From contig NZ_JBFAPK010000023.1 of NCBI RefSeq assembly GCF_040676675.1, forward strand, positions 75,296 to 139,295: a stretch of DNA of 64,000 bases, written 5' to 3'. Below the pieces are notes generated by a model that searched no databases, was not told where the DNA came from, and saw nothing but the letters and a program-made list of their open reading frames with translations. Numbering within the stretch: position 1 is the first letter of the stretch; the number at the start of each line of letters is the position of its first letter. The translations under genes and the position numbers were made by a program. Source of the DNA: JBFAPK01 sp040676675. Lineage in GTDB: Bacteria; Actinomycetota; Actinomycetes; Mycobacteriales; Micromonosporaceae. Shown in pieces: positions 35,355-44,842 of this stretch.

Positions 35355-36686
35355 GTGAGCGTCACTGACCGAACCAGCGGCGCAGAGGCACCGGCGGGCC
35401 TCCGGGTGAGCTACCGCGGCGCCGTCTACCCCGCCGAGGAGCTGGCCCGTGGGGCGGCGTACGAGTTGTACAGCGCCGAGCCGGTCGACGGGTTCGACCG
35501 GGACACCCGGCCGACGTCGCGGTACGGGTGGCACCGGTTCGTACACCTCACCGAGATCTCCGGGGTGTCCAGCCGGCCCGACCGTACGGCCGTCGGTTCC
35601 GGGGCCCGGCCCGACCGGGGCGAGCCCGGCCGAGGCGAGCCGGGCCGGAGCGCGGCAGGCCGCGGCGAGGCGGGTGAGCTGGACGCGCCGCTGATGGCGC
35701 CGCTCAGCCAGACCCGCGGCTGGGCCGACATCCACCAGCTCAGCCAGAACCCGGCCAACGCCGAACACCCGGTGCTCTCGGCCGTGCTCGGCTCGGCGCT
35801 GATCCGGCGCGGCACCCGGATGATCAAGGTGCTCTCCGCGCGGCAGCTCGCCGGGCACGTGCGGGGGTGGCTGCCGTACGGCTTCTGCTACCGCGAGCAC
35901 GACGTCGCGCACCTGCGCACCCCGGCCGGCCTGTCGCTGCTGCGCACCGACGCCGACGCCACCGGGGGCGCCGCGCCCGACGTCGTCTACGCGCTGCGCT
36001 GGCGGGCCATCGACCCGATCGACTACGCGGTACCGGTCGGCGACGGCTACCGCGACCTGGCCCGGATCCCACCGCACGACCGGATCGGCTCACCCGTGCT
36101 CGGCACCGGGTTCACCCCGAGCGGGCGGCACCTGATCCCCGAGTTCGTCACCCGCAACTTCGCCGACCTGCCCATGCCGGCCAACGCGAGCCTGCTCGCG
36201 TACACGCCGCAGGGGGACGAGGTGGTGCTCTACACGTACCAGCCGGAGCAGCGGGGCTGGCTGCGGCTGGCCGGCCCGCAGTGGCGGCACCTGCTCGCCG
36301 CCGTGCCCAACATCTCCCCCGACCAGGAGTACGTGCCGACCGGCGACGCGCCCCGCTCGACCCAGCTCGTCGGCCGGTACGGCGACCAGGTGTACGAGGC
36401 CGTCGCCGACCTGCCCGGCGAGTTCCGGGTGCTGGCGATGACCCGGGCCGCCCGCTACCCGGTGGAGTCGGTGAGCCGCCGAGCCCGGTACGCCACCTGG
36501 CGCGGCACGGACTGCCTGGTGCTCCGGGAGGAGGCGGCCTGGCTGCGGCTGCGCCTCTGCTTCCCGAGCCCGGAGAACATCGCCGCGCTCGGGGCGCAGT
36601 GCTACGAGCGCGGCGTGTACGAGGCGTGGGCGCCGGTCGCCGACGTCACGGACGACCGGCTCGTCGAGGTGCCGTACCCGGCCTGA
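35355..36686 (+). CDS. Conserved hypothetical protein of 443 residues
   Basis: Soluble protein without signal peptide or membrane segment. Residues 1-70 and 110-443 appear folded; between them (about 75-105) lies a Gly/Arg/Glu/Pro stretch with GEPGR repeats. Readable landmarks are RYGWHRFVHLTEI, DIHQLSQNPANAEHPVLSAV, FVTRNFADLPMPANASLLAYTP and SRRARYATWRGTDCLVLREE. I recognise no named domain. GTG at 35355 lies near the tatD divergent promoter region. The start is uncertain by a few codons. Confidence 0.7.
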   Translation: MSVTDRTSGAEAPAGLRVSYRGAVYPAEELARGAAYELYSAEPVDGFDRDTRPTSRYGWHRFVHLTEISGVSSRPDRTAVGSGARPDRGEPGRGEPGRSAAGRGEAGELDAPLMAPLSQTRGWADIHQLSQNPANAEHPVLSAVLGSALIRRGTRMIKVLSARQLAGHVRGWLPYGFCYREHDVAHLRTPAGLSLLRTDADATGGAAPDVVYALRWRAIDPIDYAVPVGDGYRDLARIPPHDRIGSPVLGTGFTPSGRHLIPEFVTRNFADLPMPANASLLAYTPQGDEVVLYTYQPEQRGWLRLAGPQWRHLLAAVPNISPDQEYVPTGDAPRSTQLVGRYGDQVYEAVADLPGEFRVLAMTRAARYPVESVSRRARYATWRGTDCLVLREEAAWLRLRLCFPSPENIAALGAQCYERGVYEAWAPVADVTDDRLVEVPYPA

Positions 36687-36715
36687 GCGGCGGACCCGCT
36701 CGACCCGCTCCCTGG

Positions 36716-38017
36716 TCAGGGGCAGTTCCAGCGGACCGGCACGCCGGCGCTGCTGCCGCCGATCCAGCCGCCGTCCTCGCTCAGCGCGGCGGCGTAGCTG
36801 TCCGGCTTGCCCCGCAGGCCCGGCAACTCCCGCGAGGTGTTGTCGGGGGCGCGCAGTTCGGCCAGCCCCTCCGGCCGGTTGACGACCAGCCAGCGGCGCG
36901 AGTTGACCACTCCGATCCGCCCCTCGGTCACCACGGCGGCCGTACCGTTGCGCAGGTCCCAGACGGCCGCGATGCCCAGCTGTCGGGTCGCGGCCGGGTT
37001 CGGGAACCCCGCGGCCGTCCCCGGTCCACGCGTGGCTTCCGGGCCGTAGGGCTGGAGCTTCTCCTGGGCCAGGGCGGCGGCCTGCTTGCGCTGCTCGACG
37101 GCCGACGGGTCCGCGCCGTCGGTCGGCTTCGGGAAGAGCAGGCCGTACGCCCAGTCGCCGCGTACCCCGAGCACGGTGGCGGCGCTGGTCCCGTCCGGGA
37201 GCGCGAGCGGGCTGCCGACCCCGGCCGCGTCCCACTGGTACGGGACGGACCCCTTCTCCCCCTCGACCGTGCCGACCACCACCCCGGCGTCCGAGATGCC
37301 GAAGGCCAGCGCCTTCCCCGGGGCCTTGACCTCCTCGGGCCACGCCTTCGCGTTGACGCCCCGCCAGACCACCGGCACCGTCCCCTTGCGCCCGAACAGC
37401 ACGCCGGCCACGTCGCCGGCGGCGTTGACGGCGTTCGCCTCCGCCCCGGTGTACCCGGCCGGGATCGGCAGGTGGATCAGGTCACCACTGCCGGTCCAGG
37501 CCCAGGCGACCGTCCGGGCACCGGTCTGGTACCGGCCCACGACGAGGCCGCTGTCGTTGACGGCCAGCGGGTCGGCGAGCACTCCCGGAACGGGCAGCCG
37601 CTGCTGCTTCGTGCCGTCCCAGCGCACGGCCGAACCGATCGTTCCCTTGAACGAGGTGAAACCGACCAGGTACCGGCCGCTCGGCGAACCGGCGTTGACG
37701 GAACCCTCCGTCGCCTTCGGCCCCAGTTCCAGCGGCGTGGCCGTGCAGGGCGGGGGCGGCGTCGTCGACGTCATCGCGGCGGGCCCCAGCAGCGCGGGCG
37801 GATCGGCGGGGCCGTCGCGGTCCAGCAACTGGACGCCGCCGACCGCCAGGAGGCTGAGCACGAACGCACCGGCGGTGGCGGCCGTCGAGCGGCGGCGGCG
37901 ACGCGCCCGCCGGCCGGCGGCGAGCAGATCGGCGGCGCCCATCCGGCCCGGCGGCGGCTCCACCTCGGACATGATGATCCGGATAACCGCCTCGTCGCGG
38001 CCCTCGTCGTCGTGCAT
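36716..38017 (-). CDS. Single-pass membrane protein with HAF-like beta repeats, coupled to a sigma factor
   Basis: Protein of 433 residues: a cytoplasmic part of about 45 residues ending in a basic run (ARRRRRS), one membrane helix (about 48-66), a Pro/Thr-rich linker and an extracytoplasmic domain. That domain carries repeated G-x-VxG / W-D-(A/G) segments (DSGLVVGRYQ, ISDAGVVVGTVEG, LSEDGGWIGGSS), as in HAF-repeat proteins. ATG at 38017 overlaps the sigma stop by 1 nt (TGATG). No zinc anti-sigma motif is visible. Its pairing with a sigma gene parallels the pair at 12157-14038. Confidence 0.75.
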   Translation of the reverse strand: MHDDEGRDEAVIRIIMSEVEPPPGRMGAADLLAAGRRARRRRRSTAATAGAFVLSLLAVGGVQLLDRDGPADPPALLGPAAMTSTTPPPPCTATPLELGPKATEGSVNAGSPSGRYLVGFTSFKGTIGSAVRWDGTKQQRLPVPGVLADPLAVNDSGLVVGRYQTGARTVAWAWTGSGDLIHLPIPAGYTGAEANAVNAAGDVAGVLFGRKGTVPVVWRGVNAKAWPEEVKAPGKALAFGISDAGVVVGTVEGEKGSVPYQWDAAGVGSPLALPDGTSAATVLGVRGDWAYGLLFPKPTDGADPSAVEQRKQAAALAQEKLQPYGPEATRGPGTAAGFPNPAATRQLGIAAVWDLRNGTAAVVTEGRIGVVNSRRWLVVNRPEGLAELRAPDNTSRELPGLRGKPDSYAAALSEDGGWIGGSSAGVPVRWNCP

Positions 38018-38547
38018 CACGCGCTCCTCGTCTCCTGCAGGCGACCGCGATCGGCGTACAGCCAGTGCTCACCCAGCAGGCGGCGCATCGTGGCGAGCCC
38101 GCGGGAGGTCTGGCTCTTGACGTTGCCGGTGGAACAGCCGAGGGTCGCGGCGGTCTCCTGGACCGACAGGTCGCAGAAGAACCGCAGCACCAGGACGCTG
38201 CGCTGGCCCGGGCTCAGCTGGGCGAGCGCGGTGCGCACGGCGTCGGCCTCCTCCACGTCCGGTCCCGGCGGTGACGGCAGCTCCGGCGTCCGCCAGGAGA
38301 GCAGCACCTTCGCCCAGGAGCGGCGCGCCTCGTCCAGGTAGCGCCGCACCAGGATGCGGTGCACGTACCCGTCGATGTTGCCGACCTTCCTGATCCGGGC
38401 CCATTTCAGGTAGACCGTGACCAGCGTGGCCTGGACGATGTCGTCGGCACGGTGCGCGTCACCGCAGAGCAGGTAAGCGGAACGCCGCAGCCGGCTCAAC
38501 GCCGCCGAGACGTACGCGACATACTCCTCGTCCTCATCTGCCGACAA
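38017..38547 (-). CDS. SigE-family ECF sigma factor
   Basis: Sigma factor of 176 residues with region 2 (YVAYVSAALSRLRRSAYLLC, DDIVQATLVTVYLKW) and region 4 (LAQLSPGQRSVLVLRFFCDL, ETAATLGCSTGNVKSQTSRG). The SigE-family label refers to the short sigma-70 group in actinobacteria, not to E. coli RpoE. It starts at 38547 and is followed, overlapping, by the single-pass beta-repeat protein. A stress or envelope signal is plausible but not shown. Confidence 0.9.
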   Translation of the reverse strand: MSADEDEEYVAYVSAALSRLRRSAYLLCGDAHRADDIVQATLVTVYLKWARIRKVGNIDGYVHRILVRRYLDEARRSWAKVLLSWRTPELPSPPGPDVEEADAVRTALAQLSPGQRSVLVLRFFCDLSVQETAATLGCSTGNVKSQTSRGLATMRRLLGEHWLYADRGRLQETRSA

Positions 38548-38622
38548 CGGGGGCTCCTTCCTCCGGCACCAACCCTGCTATCGGGGCCGGCCCGCCCGCC
38601 GGTTGGCGGAGCGTGGCGCAGA

Positions 38623-39381
38623 TCACGTGCCGAGCAGGAGCGCGGCGGTCGCCTCGTCGGCCGGCAGGAACGCCTCCAGCTTCAGCTCCGCGACGGTGAC
38701 GTCGACGGCGGTGGCGAAGGTGGTCACCGTCGTCATGAGGCGCAGCTCGCCGCGGGGCGTGGCCAGCCGCAGCGGTACGGCGAAACCGAGGGGGTCGGCC
38801 GGCGACTCCTGCTCCGGAACGTACCCGCGCAGCTCGGCCAGGAGCGCGGCGAGCCGCTCGTCCGGGTGGCGGGACAGCTCCTGCTGGAGGCGCTCCACGA
38901 CGTGCCGGGACCACTCGGGCAGGTTGGCGACCCGCGGCGCCATGCCGTCCGGGTGCAGCGCCACCCGGTAGGCGTTGACCGGCGGCGCCAGCAGCTCGCC
39001 GGCCACCCCGGCCGTGAGCAGCTCGAACCCCTTGTTGGCGGCGACCAGGTCGCCGTAGCGGTCCACCACCACCGCCGGGTACGGCTGGTGCCCGGCGAGG
39101 ATGTGCCGCAGCGCGTCGCGTACCGGGGCGAGCGCCGGATCGTCCAGCGCGGTACGCGGGTAGACCGGCGCGTAGCCGGCCGCGAGCAGCAGGTCGTTCC
39201 GCTCGCGCAGCGGCAGCTCCAGCGACTCGGCCAGGCGCACCACCATGGCCCGGCCCGGGGCGGAACGGCCGGACTCCATGAAGCTGACGTGCCGCTGCGT
39301 GGTGCCGGCCCGCAGGGCCAGGTCGAGCTGACTGAGGCGGCTACGGGTACGCCGTTCGCGCAGCGCCTGGGGGAAGTTCAC
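38623..39381 (-). CDS. XRE family regulator with MmyB-like sensor domain
   Basis: Regulator of 252 residues. The HTH_XRE domain occupies residues 4-60 (RERRTRSRLSQLDLALRAG, HVSFMESGRSAPGRAMV), followed by an MmyB-like PAS-type ligand-binding domain (about 95-250: YPAVVVDRYGDLVAANKGF). Such regulators usually control a flanking divergent oxidoreductase. Here the LLM oxidoreductase at 39467 is divergent across 85 nt, which fits. GTG at 39381 has no strong ribosome-binding site. Confidence 0.9.
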   Translation of the reverse strand: MNFPQALRERRTRSRLSQLDLALRAGTTQRHVSFMESGRSAPGRAMVVRLAESLELPLRERNDLLLAAGYAPVYPRTALDDPALAPVRDALRHILAGHQPYPAVVVDRYGDLVAANKGFELLTAGVAGELLAPPVNAYRVALHPDGMAPRVANLPEWSRHVVERLQQELSRHPDERLAALLAELRGYVPEQESPADPLGFAVPLRLATPRGELRLMTTVTTFATAVDVTVAELKLEAFLPADEATAALLLGT

Positions 39382-39466
39382 CCCGCAGTTCTAACGCGCG
39401 GACGGCGACCCGACCATTCCCCGCGGGGAATTGCCGGCAGCGGGGCGGGTTCCCAGGATCGGCGGC

Positions 39467-40444
39467 ATGACTGCTGACGGAACCCGGCTCGGGGTGCTGC
39501 TGCCGACCGGACGGGCGCAATGGGGGGCGGGCACGGATCCGCGCGAGCTGGTGGGCTTCGCGACGCACGCGGAACGCCTGGGCTACGACTCGCTCTGGGT
39601 GAACGACTCCCTGGTGACACCCCGCATCGAGGCGCTCACCATGCTGGCCGCCGTGGCGCCGGTCACCACGCGGGTCACCCTGGGTACCGCGGCGTTGCTG
39701 CCGGTACTGCGCCGGCCGGTCTCGGCGGCGCAGAGCCTCGCCTCGATCGACCTGCTCTCCGGCGGGCGGCTGGTCCTCGCCGTCGGCGCCGGCTTTCCGG
39801 GCCGACTGGGCCGACCGATGTACGACCTCTCCGAGGTGCCGTGGCGGGACCGGTTCACCCGGCTGGACGAGACGGTGGCGCTGTGGCGGCGGCTCTGGAC
39901 CGCCGACGGGCCGTCGTCGTACCACGGGAGGCTGCTGCGCTTCGACGAGCTGCCGCCGGCGACGAGGCCGTACCGGCCGGGCGGGCCGCCGATCTGGCTC
40001 GGCGGGGCGACGCCGGCCGCGCTGGCGCGTACCGGGCGGCACTACGACGGATGGTTGCCGTACCCGCCCGACCCGGCCGACTACGCGGCCGGCTGGAGCG
40101 CGGTACGGGACGCGGCGGGCGCGGCCGGCCGGGACCCGGCGGCGCTCACCCCCGCGCTCTTCGTCACGCTGCTGGTCTGCGACGACGTGGCCGCCGCCGA
40201 GCGGACGCTGGCGGAGTACAGCCAGGTCACCTACGGGATGCCGCTCGACGTGCTGCGGACCATCCAGGTGGTGCTCGCCGGACCGGCCGCGCGGATCGTC
40301 GAGCGGCTGCGCCCCTACCTCGCGGGCGGTGCCCGGCATCTCGTCTGTCGGATCGCCGCGCTCGACCTGGCATCCCAGCGCGACCAGCTCGAACGCATAG
40401 CGGAGCTGCTACCGCTGCTCGGCACGGGCCCGGGCGACCGGTAG
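39467..40444 (+). CDS. LLM-class (F420-dependent type) oxidoreductase
   Basis: Luciferase-like monooxygenase-fold enzyme of 325 residues. It has LGVLLPTGRAQWG at the N terminus, AERLGYDSLWVNDS, VTLGTAALLPVLRRPVSAAQ, LLSGGRLVLAVGAG and GGPPIWLGGATPAALAR. Sequence features favour F420 use, as in many actinobacterial members, but the cofactor and substrate cannot be decided. ATG at 39467 has AGGA 8 nt upstream. Divergent from an MmyB-type regulator that probably represses it. Confidence 0.88.
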   Translation: MTADGTRLGVLLPTGRAQWGAGTDPRELVGFATHAERLGYDSLWVNDSLVTPRIEALTMLAAVAPVTTRVTLGTAALLPVLRRPVSAAQSLASIDLLSGGRLVLAVGAGFPGRLGRPMYDLSEVPWRDRFTRLDETVALWRRLWTADGPSSYHGRLLRFDELPPATRPYRPGGPPIWLGGATPAALARTGRHYDGWLPYPPDPADYAAGWSAVRDAAGAAGRDPAALTPALFVTLLVCDDVAAAERTLAEYSQVTYGMPLDVLRTIQVVLAGPAARIVERLRPYLAGGARHLVCRIAALDLASQRDQLERIAELLPLLGTGPGDR

Positions 40445-40711
40445 CGCACCCGCCGGGACCTTCGGCTGCCGATCGAGCCCGGCGGTACGGGCGACGCGGC
40501 GGGGGCCGAATTCGACGTCGCCCGGCCAGCCGTTCGCGCCTGACTGCGACAAAGCCGGCAACTGCGGCCTAATACACCGTAAGGCAACCAAGAGTACGGG
40601 ACGCCGGGCCGTGATCCAGCCGTCGCCCGATTGTCGTAGGGGTGCGATAGAACGGGACAGCGGGGCACCGGCGGGGCGTACCCGCCGGTGCCCCGCCCTC
40701 GACGCGGGTGG

Positions 40712-42544
40712 TCAGCTGGTGAGCCGGGCCAGCTCCTCGTCCACGATGGACGGGTCGAGCTTGCGGAAGACCGGCTTGGGCGCGGCCAGCGGCCGGCCCG
40801 CCTCGACCGGTACGGACTCCCAGCGCGCCCCGACGGTGTAGTCGCCGGTCAGCACCGGGTACGACGGGCCGCCGTCCAGATCCTCCACCTCCACGATCGA
40901 CGGCATCGGCGCGTGTACGCCGGTACCGCCGAGCAGCTCGTGCACCTTCTGCGCGGAGTGCGGCAGGAACGGGGTGAGCAGCGTGTTGGCGTCGCTGACC
41001 ACCTGGAGCGCGACGTGCAGGATCGTCCCCATCCGGGCCTTGGAGTCCGCGTCCTTGAGCTTCCAGGGCGCCTGCTCGGAGAGGTATTTGTTCGCCTCGG
41101 CGACCACCCGCATCGCCTCGCCGATGGCCTGCTTCTGCCGGTGCTTCTCAATCAGCTCCCCGACGGTGGCGAAGGCGGACCGGGCGGTGGCGAGCAGCGC
41201 CTCGTCGGCCTCGGTCAGGCCGGCCGGGTCCACCGGCGGGATGGCGCCGAAGTTCTTGGCGGCCATCGAGATCGAGCGGTTGACCAGGTTGCCCCAGCCC
41301 GCGACCAGTTCGTCGTTGTTGCGGCGGAGGAACTCCGACCAGGTGAAGTCCGTGTCGTTGCTCTCCGGCCCGGCCACCGCGATGAAGTAGCGCAGCGCGT
41401 CGGCGTCGTACCGGGAGAGGAAGTCGCGGACGTAGATGACCACCTGCCGGGACGACGAGAACTTCCGTCCCTCCATGGTCAGGAACTCGCTGGAGACCAC
41501 CTCGGTGGGGAGCCGCAGCACGCCGAGTTCGCCCGGCTCGCCGCCGCGGTCGCCCTCGCCGTCGTAGCCGAGCAGCAGCGCCGGCCAGATGACCGAGTGG
41601 AAGACGATGTTGTCCTTGCCCATGAAGTAGTAGCCCCGGGCGTCACCGCCGACGCCGTCGGCGTCGGTGACCGAGCCGGCGCCCTGTTCCGGCGTCCACC
41701 ACCGCCGCCACGCCTCCGGGTCGCCCGAGCGGCGGGCCCACTCGATCGACGCGGAGAGGTAGCCGATCACGGCGTCGAACCAGACGTAGATGCGCTTGTC
41801 ACCCCGGTCGCGCCAGCCCTCCAGCGGGATCGGTACGCCCCACTCCAGGTCCCGGGTGATCGCCCGGGGCTGGAGGTCGGCCAAGAGGTTCTTGGAGAAC
41901 CGCAGCACGTTGGGGCGCCACCCCTCGCGGCTGTCGAGCCACTTCCCCAGCGCCTCGGCGAAGGCCGGCAGGTCGAGGAAGAAGTGCTCGGTCTCGACGA
42001 ACTTCGGCGTCTCGCCGTTGATCTTCGAGCGGGGGTTGATCAGGTCGACCGGGTCGAGCTGGTTGCCGCAGTTGTCGCACTGGTCGCCGCGGGCGCTGTC
42101 GTACCCGCAGATCGGGCAGGTGCCCTCGATGTACCGGTCGGGCAGGGTACGGCCGGTGGAGGGGGAGATCGCGCCCATGGTGGTCTTCGGCACGATGTAG
42201 CCGTTGCGGTGCAGGCCCTCGAAGAGTTGCTGCACCACCGCGTAGTGGTTGCGGGTGGTGGTACGGGTGAAGAGGTCGTACGAGAGCCCGAGCCCGTGCA
42301 GGTCCTCGACGATCACGCGGTTGTAGCGGTCGGCGAGTTCGCGCGGGGTCACGCCCTCCTTGTCGGCCTGCACCTGGATCGGCGTGCCGTGCTCGTCGGT
42401 GCCGGAGACCATGAGCACGTCGTGGCCCGCCATCCGCATGTACCGGCTGAAGACGTCGGAGGGGACTCCGAAACCGGAGACGTGGCCGATGTGGCGCGGG
42501 CCGTTGGCGTACGGCCAGGCGACCGCCGCGAGAACGTGACTCAT
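40712..42544 (-). CDS. metG: Methionyl-tRNA synthetase
   Basis: Class I synthetase of 610 residues. It has the HIGH box (RHIGHVSG, near residue 18), a zinc knuckle with CPIC and CDNC pairs, the tryptophan-rich connective region and the KMSKS-equivalent KFSSSR. The anticodon-binding helical domain is complete; there is no C-terminal tRNA-binding EMAP domain. ATG at 42544; TTG at 42553 is three codons earlier. The 267-nt stretch beyond its stop toward 40445 holds no recognisable gene. Confidence 0.95.
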   Translation of the reverse strand: MSHVLAAVAWPYANGPRHIGHVSGFGVPSDVFSRYMRMAGHDVLMVSGTDEHGTPIQVQADKEGVTPRELADRYNRVIVEDLHGLGLSYDLFTRTTTRNHYAVVQQLFEGLHRNGYIVPKTTMGAISPSTGRTLPDRYIEGTCPICGYDSARGDQCDNCGNQLDPVDLINPRSKINGETPKFVETEHFFLDLPAFAEALGKWLDSREGWRPNVLRFSKNLLADLQPRAITRDLEWGVPIPLEGWRDRGDKRIYVWFDAVIGYLSASIEWARRSGDPEAWRRWWTPEQGAGSVTDADGVGGDARGYYFMGKDNIVFHSVIWPALLLGYDGEGDRGGEPGELGVLRLPTEVVSSEFLTMEGRKFSSSRQVVIYVRDFLSRYDADALRYFIAVAGPESNDTDFTWSEFLRRNNDELVAGWGNLVNRSISMAAKNFGAIPPVDPAGLTEADEALLATARSAFATVGELIEKHRQKQAIGEAMRVVAEANKYLSEQAPWKLKDADSKARMGTILHVALQVVSDANTLLTPFLPHSAQKVHELLGGTGVHAPMPSIVEVEDLDGGPSYPVLTGDYTVGARWESVPVEAGRPLAAPKPVFRKLDPSIVDEELARLTS

Positions 42545-42710
42545 GAGCGTCAAGCCTAGTGACCTGCCGGGAGCGACCGCGAATCAACAGGCGCCGTGCC
42601 GGCCGGCGGTGACCGGATGAGGCCAACCATGACGAGTTCCGTGTCGTTTGTCTGATTTGCCGCCGACACGCAACCTGAGCTGCGGCTCCCGGCCCGTGAC
42701 CCGTTGTCCA

Positions 42711-43847
42711 ATGAGCAGTGTGACTGGCACATCATGCGGGCAGCAGCCAGACGGGACGCGGCCCGGCGAGGTCGAGCCACCGAGCGATCATGCAACGCGG
42801 CAGGACGAGCCGGCCGGCGCCGCACCGACCGCCCAGAACCCGCCGCCGGGCCGGGCCGCGAAGGCCAGCGTGCCGGTCCGCTACCGTGCCTCGGCGCCGG
42901 CCCCGCGGGCCGAGCGCTCCAGCGGTACCGACTACGCCTCGGCCTCCGCCAGCGACCCGGCGGCGGAGGTCGAGACGGCCACGGAGACCTCGACGACGGG
43001 GGCCGGCCCGGGGATCGAGACGGCCGCGGAGACCGAGACGGCGACGGAGGCCGAGACGGGGATCGAGGCGACCACGGGGGCCCCGGTCGCCGCGCTTCCG
43101 CAGCGGGTACCCGTGCGGAGCCCGTCCTCGCCGTGGTTTCCGTCCCGGTCGTCCGGCGACGGGCCGCCCGGACCTGCCCGGACCGGCGTACCGGAGCCCG
43201 CCGGCCCCGTGGACGACGAACCGGCGTTCTGGCTGCCGATCGAGGAGGTCCACTGGGACGGGCGCCCGGTCGACCCGGACGCGCCCCCGCCGCCGGACCG
43301 CTCCGTCCCGCCCGGCCGCTCGCCCCGCCGGACGGGTCCGGTCCGCAAACCGCCGCGCCACCCCGCCGTCGGCCTGGCCGGGCTGGTCCTCTTCTCCCTG
43401 CTGGCGAGCTTCTTCGCCTGGGTGAGCGCCGAGCCGCTCTGGCTGGCGCTGGGCCGGGGGCTGCCCGGTACCGCGACGGTGCTCGACTGCACCGGCAGCG
43501 GCCTCGGCCAGCGCTGCCGGGGCGAGTTCGAGGCGGCCGACGGCGCGTTCCTGGCCGAGGACGTGCGGCTGGCCGGGGTCGACGCCGCACACTCGGATCC
43601 GGGCTCGCAGGTGCCCGCCCGCATGGTGGACCGCGACTCCGGTACGGCGTACGTCGAGAGCGGCGCCGCCACCCGGCACCTGCGCTGGCTGCTCGGCCTC
43701 GCGACGGCGCTGGCCTGCGCGGGCGGCGTGGTCTGGGTCACCGGGGCGCTGCGGCTGCCGGACGGGCGGACCCGCCGCTGGGGTGTGGCGCTCGGCCTGG
43801 CCGGCCCGCTGTTGATCACCGTCGGGTTCCTGCTGGCCGGCCTCTGA
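42711..43847 (+). CDS. Membrane protein with long Thr/Glu-rich N-terminal region
   Basis: Protein of about 378 residues. The first 200 or so residues are disordered and rich in Pro, Ala, Thr and Glu, with ETATET-like repeats encoded near 42960-43075. A membrane helix follows (AVGLAGLVLFSLLASFFAWV), then an extracytoplasmic segment of about 75 residues (TVLDCTGSGLGQRC with two Cys), and two more helices at the C terminus. No family recognised. ATG at 42711 has no ribosome-binding site; GTG at 42720 is possible. It is divergent from metG. Confidence 0.65.
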   Translation: MSSVTGTSCGQQPDGTRPGEVEPPSDHATRQDEPAGAAPTAQNPPPGRAAKASVPVRYRASAPAPRAERSSGTDYASASASDPAAEVETATETSTTGAGPGIETAAETETATEAETGIEATTGAPVAALPQRVPVRSPSSPWFPSRSSGDGPPGPARTGVPEPAGPVDDEPAFWLPIEEVHWDGRPVDPDAPPPPDRSVPPGRSPRRTGPVRKPPRHPAVGLAGLVLFSLLASFFAWVSAEPLWLALGRGLPGTATVLDCTGSGLGQRCRGEFEAADGAFLAEDVRLAGVDAAHSDPGSQVPARMVDRDSGTAYVESGAATRHLRWLLGLATALACAGGVVWVTGALRLPDGRTRRWGVALGLAGPLLITVGFLLAGL

Positions 43848-43944
43848 CCGGCCACACCACCTGGGCTCCGGGCCCGGCCGCAGCCGTCCCGGCGGCGGGG
43901 TGCGCGCGCTCCGCGCGGCCGGGCGCGCTACCCGTCCCGGCCTG

Positions 43945-44808
43945 TCACCGCGCCGGCGGCGGGGTGTGGACGAGGGCGTAGACGTCCCGGCGCCGCAGCC
44001 CGTACGCGTCGGCGACCGCGCTGATCGCGTCACGCCGCGACGCCCCGGCGGCCTCCCGCTCGGCCACCTCGGCCCGCAGCTCGTCGTCGTCCGGCCGGGG
44101 CGCGGCCGTCGGCGGCGCGCCGCCGACCACCAGGGTGATCTCGCCCCGGGGCTCACCCTCGGCGGCCCAGCCGGCCAGTTCGCCGAGCGGGCGGCGCAGG
44201 ACCTCCTCGTACGTCTTGGTCAGCTCGCGGCAGAGCGCGGCCGGACGGTCGGCGCCGAAGGTCGCGGCGAGGTCGTCCAGGGTCCCGGCCACCCGGTGCG
44301 GCGCCTCGAAGAAGACCAGGGTGCGTTCCTCGGCGGCGAGCGCCCGCAGCCGGGAGCGGCGGGCGCCGCCCGAGCGCGGCAGGAAGCCCTCGAAGCAGAA
44401 CCGGTCGCAGGGCAGGCCGGAGAGGGCCAGCGCGGTGGTGACGGCGCTGGGCCCGGGGGCGGCGGTGACCGGGGCGCCCGCGTCGAGCGTGGCCCGGACC
44501 AACCGGTACCCCGGGTCGGAGACGCTCGGCATCCCCCCGTCGGTGATCAGCGCGACCAGCTTGCCGTCGAGGATCGCGGCGACCAGGTCGGGCGTGCGCT
44601 GCTCCTCGTTGCCCTCGAAGTACGAGACGATCCGCCCCGGAACCGTGATCTCCAGGTCGCGGGTGAGCCGGGTGAGCCGGCGGGTGTCCTCGGCGGCGAC
44701 GATGTCCGCGGCGCTCAGCGTGTCGCGCAGCCGGTCGGAGGCGTCCCGGGGGTTGCCGAGCGGCGCACCGACCAGGACAAGACGCCCATCGGGGGGCATA
44801 TTACCCAC
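43945..44808 (-). CDS. rsmI: 16S rRNA (cytidine1402-2'-O)-methyltransferase
   Basis: Tetrapyrrole-methylase-fold enzyme of 287 residues that methylates the ribose of C1402 in 16S rRNA. It shows VGAPLGNPRDASDRLRDTL, AAEDTRRLTRL, the DGGMPSVSDPGYRLV loop and FFEAPHRVAGTL. GTG at 44808 lies 7 nt after AAGGAG and is preferred over ATG 44799. It is divergent from the protein mannosyltransferase gene across 34 nt. Confidence 0.95.
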   Translation of the reverse strand: MGNMPPDGRLVLVGAPLGNPRDASDRLRDTLSAADIVAAEDTRRLTRLTRDLEITVPGRIVSYFEGNEEQRTPDLVAAILDGKLVALITDGGMPSVSDPGYRLVRATLDAGAPVTAAPGPSAVTTALALSGLPCDRFCFEGFLPRSGGARRSRLRALAAEERTLVFFEAPHRVAGTLDDLAATFGADRPAALCRELTKTYEEVLRRPLGELAGWAAEGEPRGEITLVVGGAPPTAAPRPDDDELRAEVAEREAAGASRRDAISAVADAYGLRRRDVYALVHTPPPAR

Positions 44809-44842
44809 GAACCGACTCCTTCATCGATAGTCTTCGTTATAA

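Noticed and set aside
42960..43075. CRISPR-like repeats
   Set aside because: The periodicity comes from Thr/Glu codon repeats inside a membrane-protein gene, without spacers.
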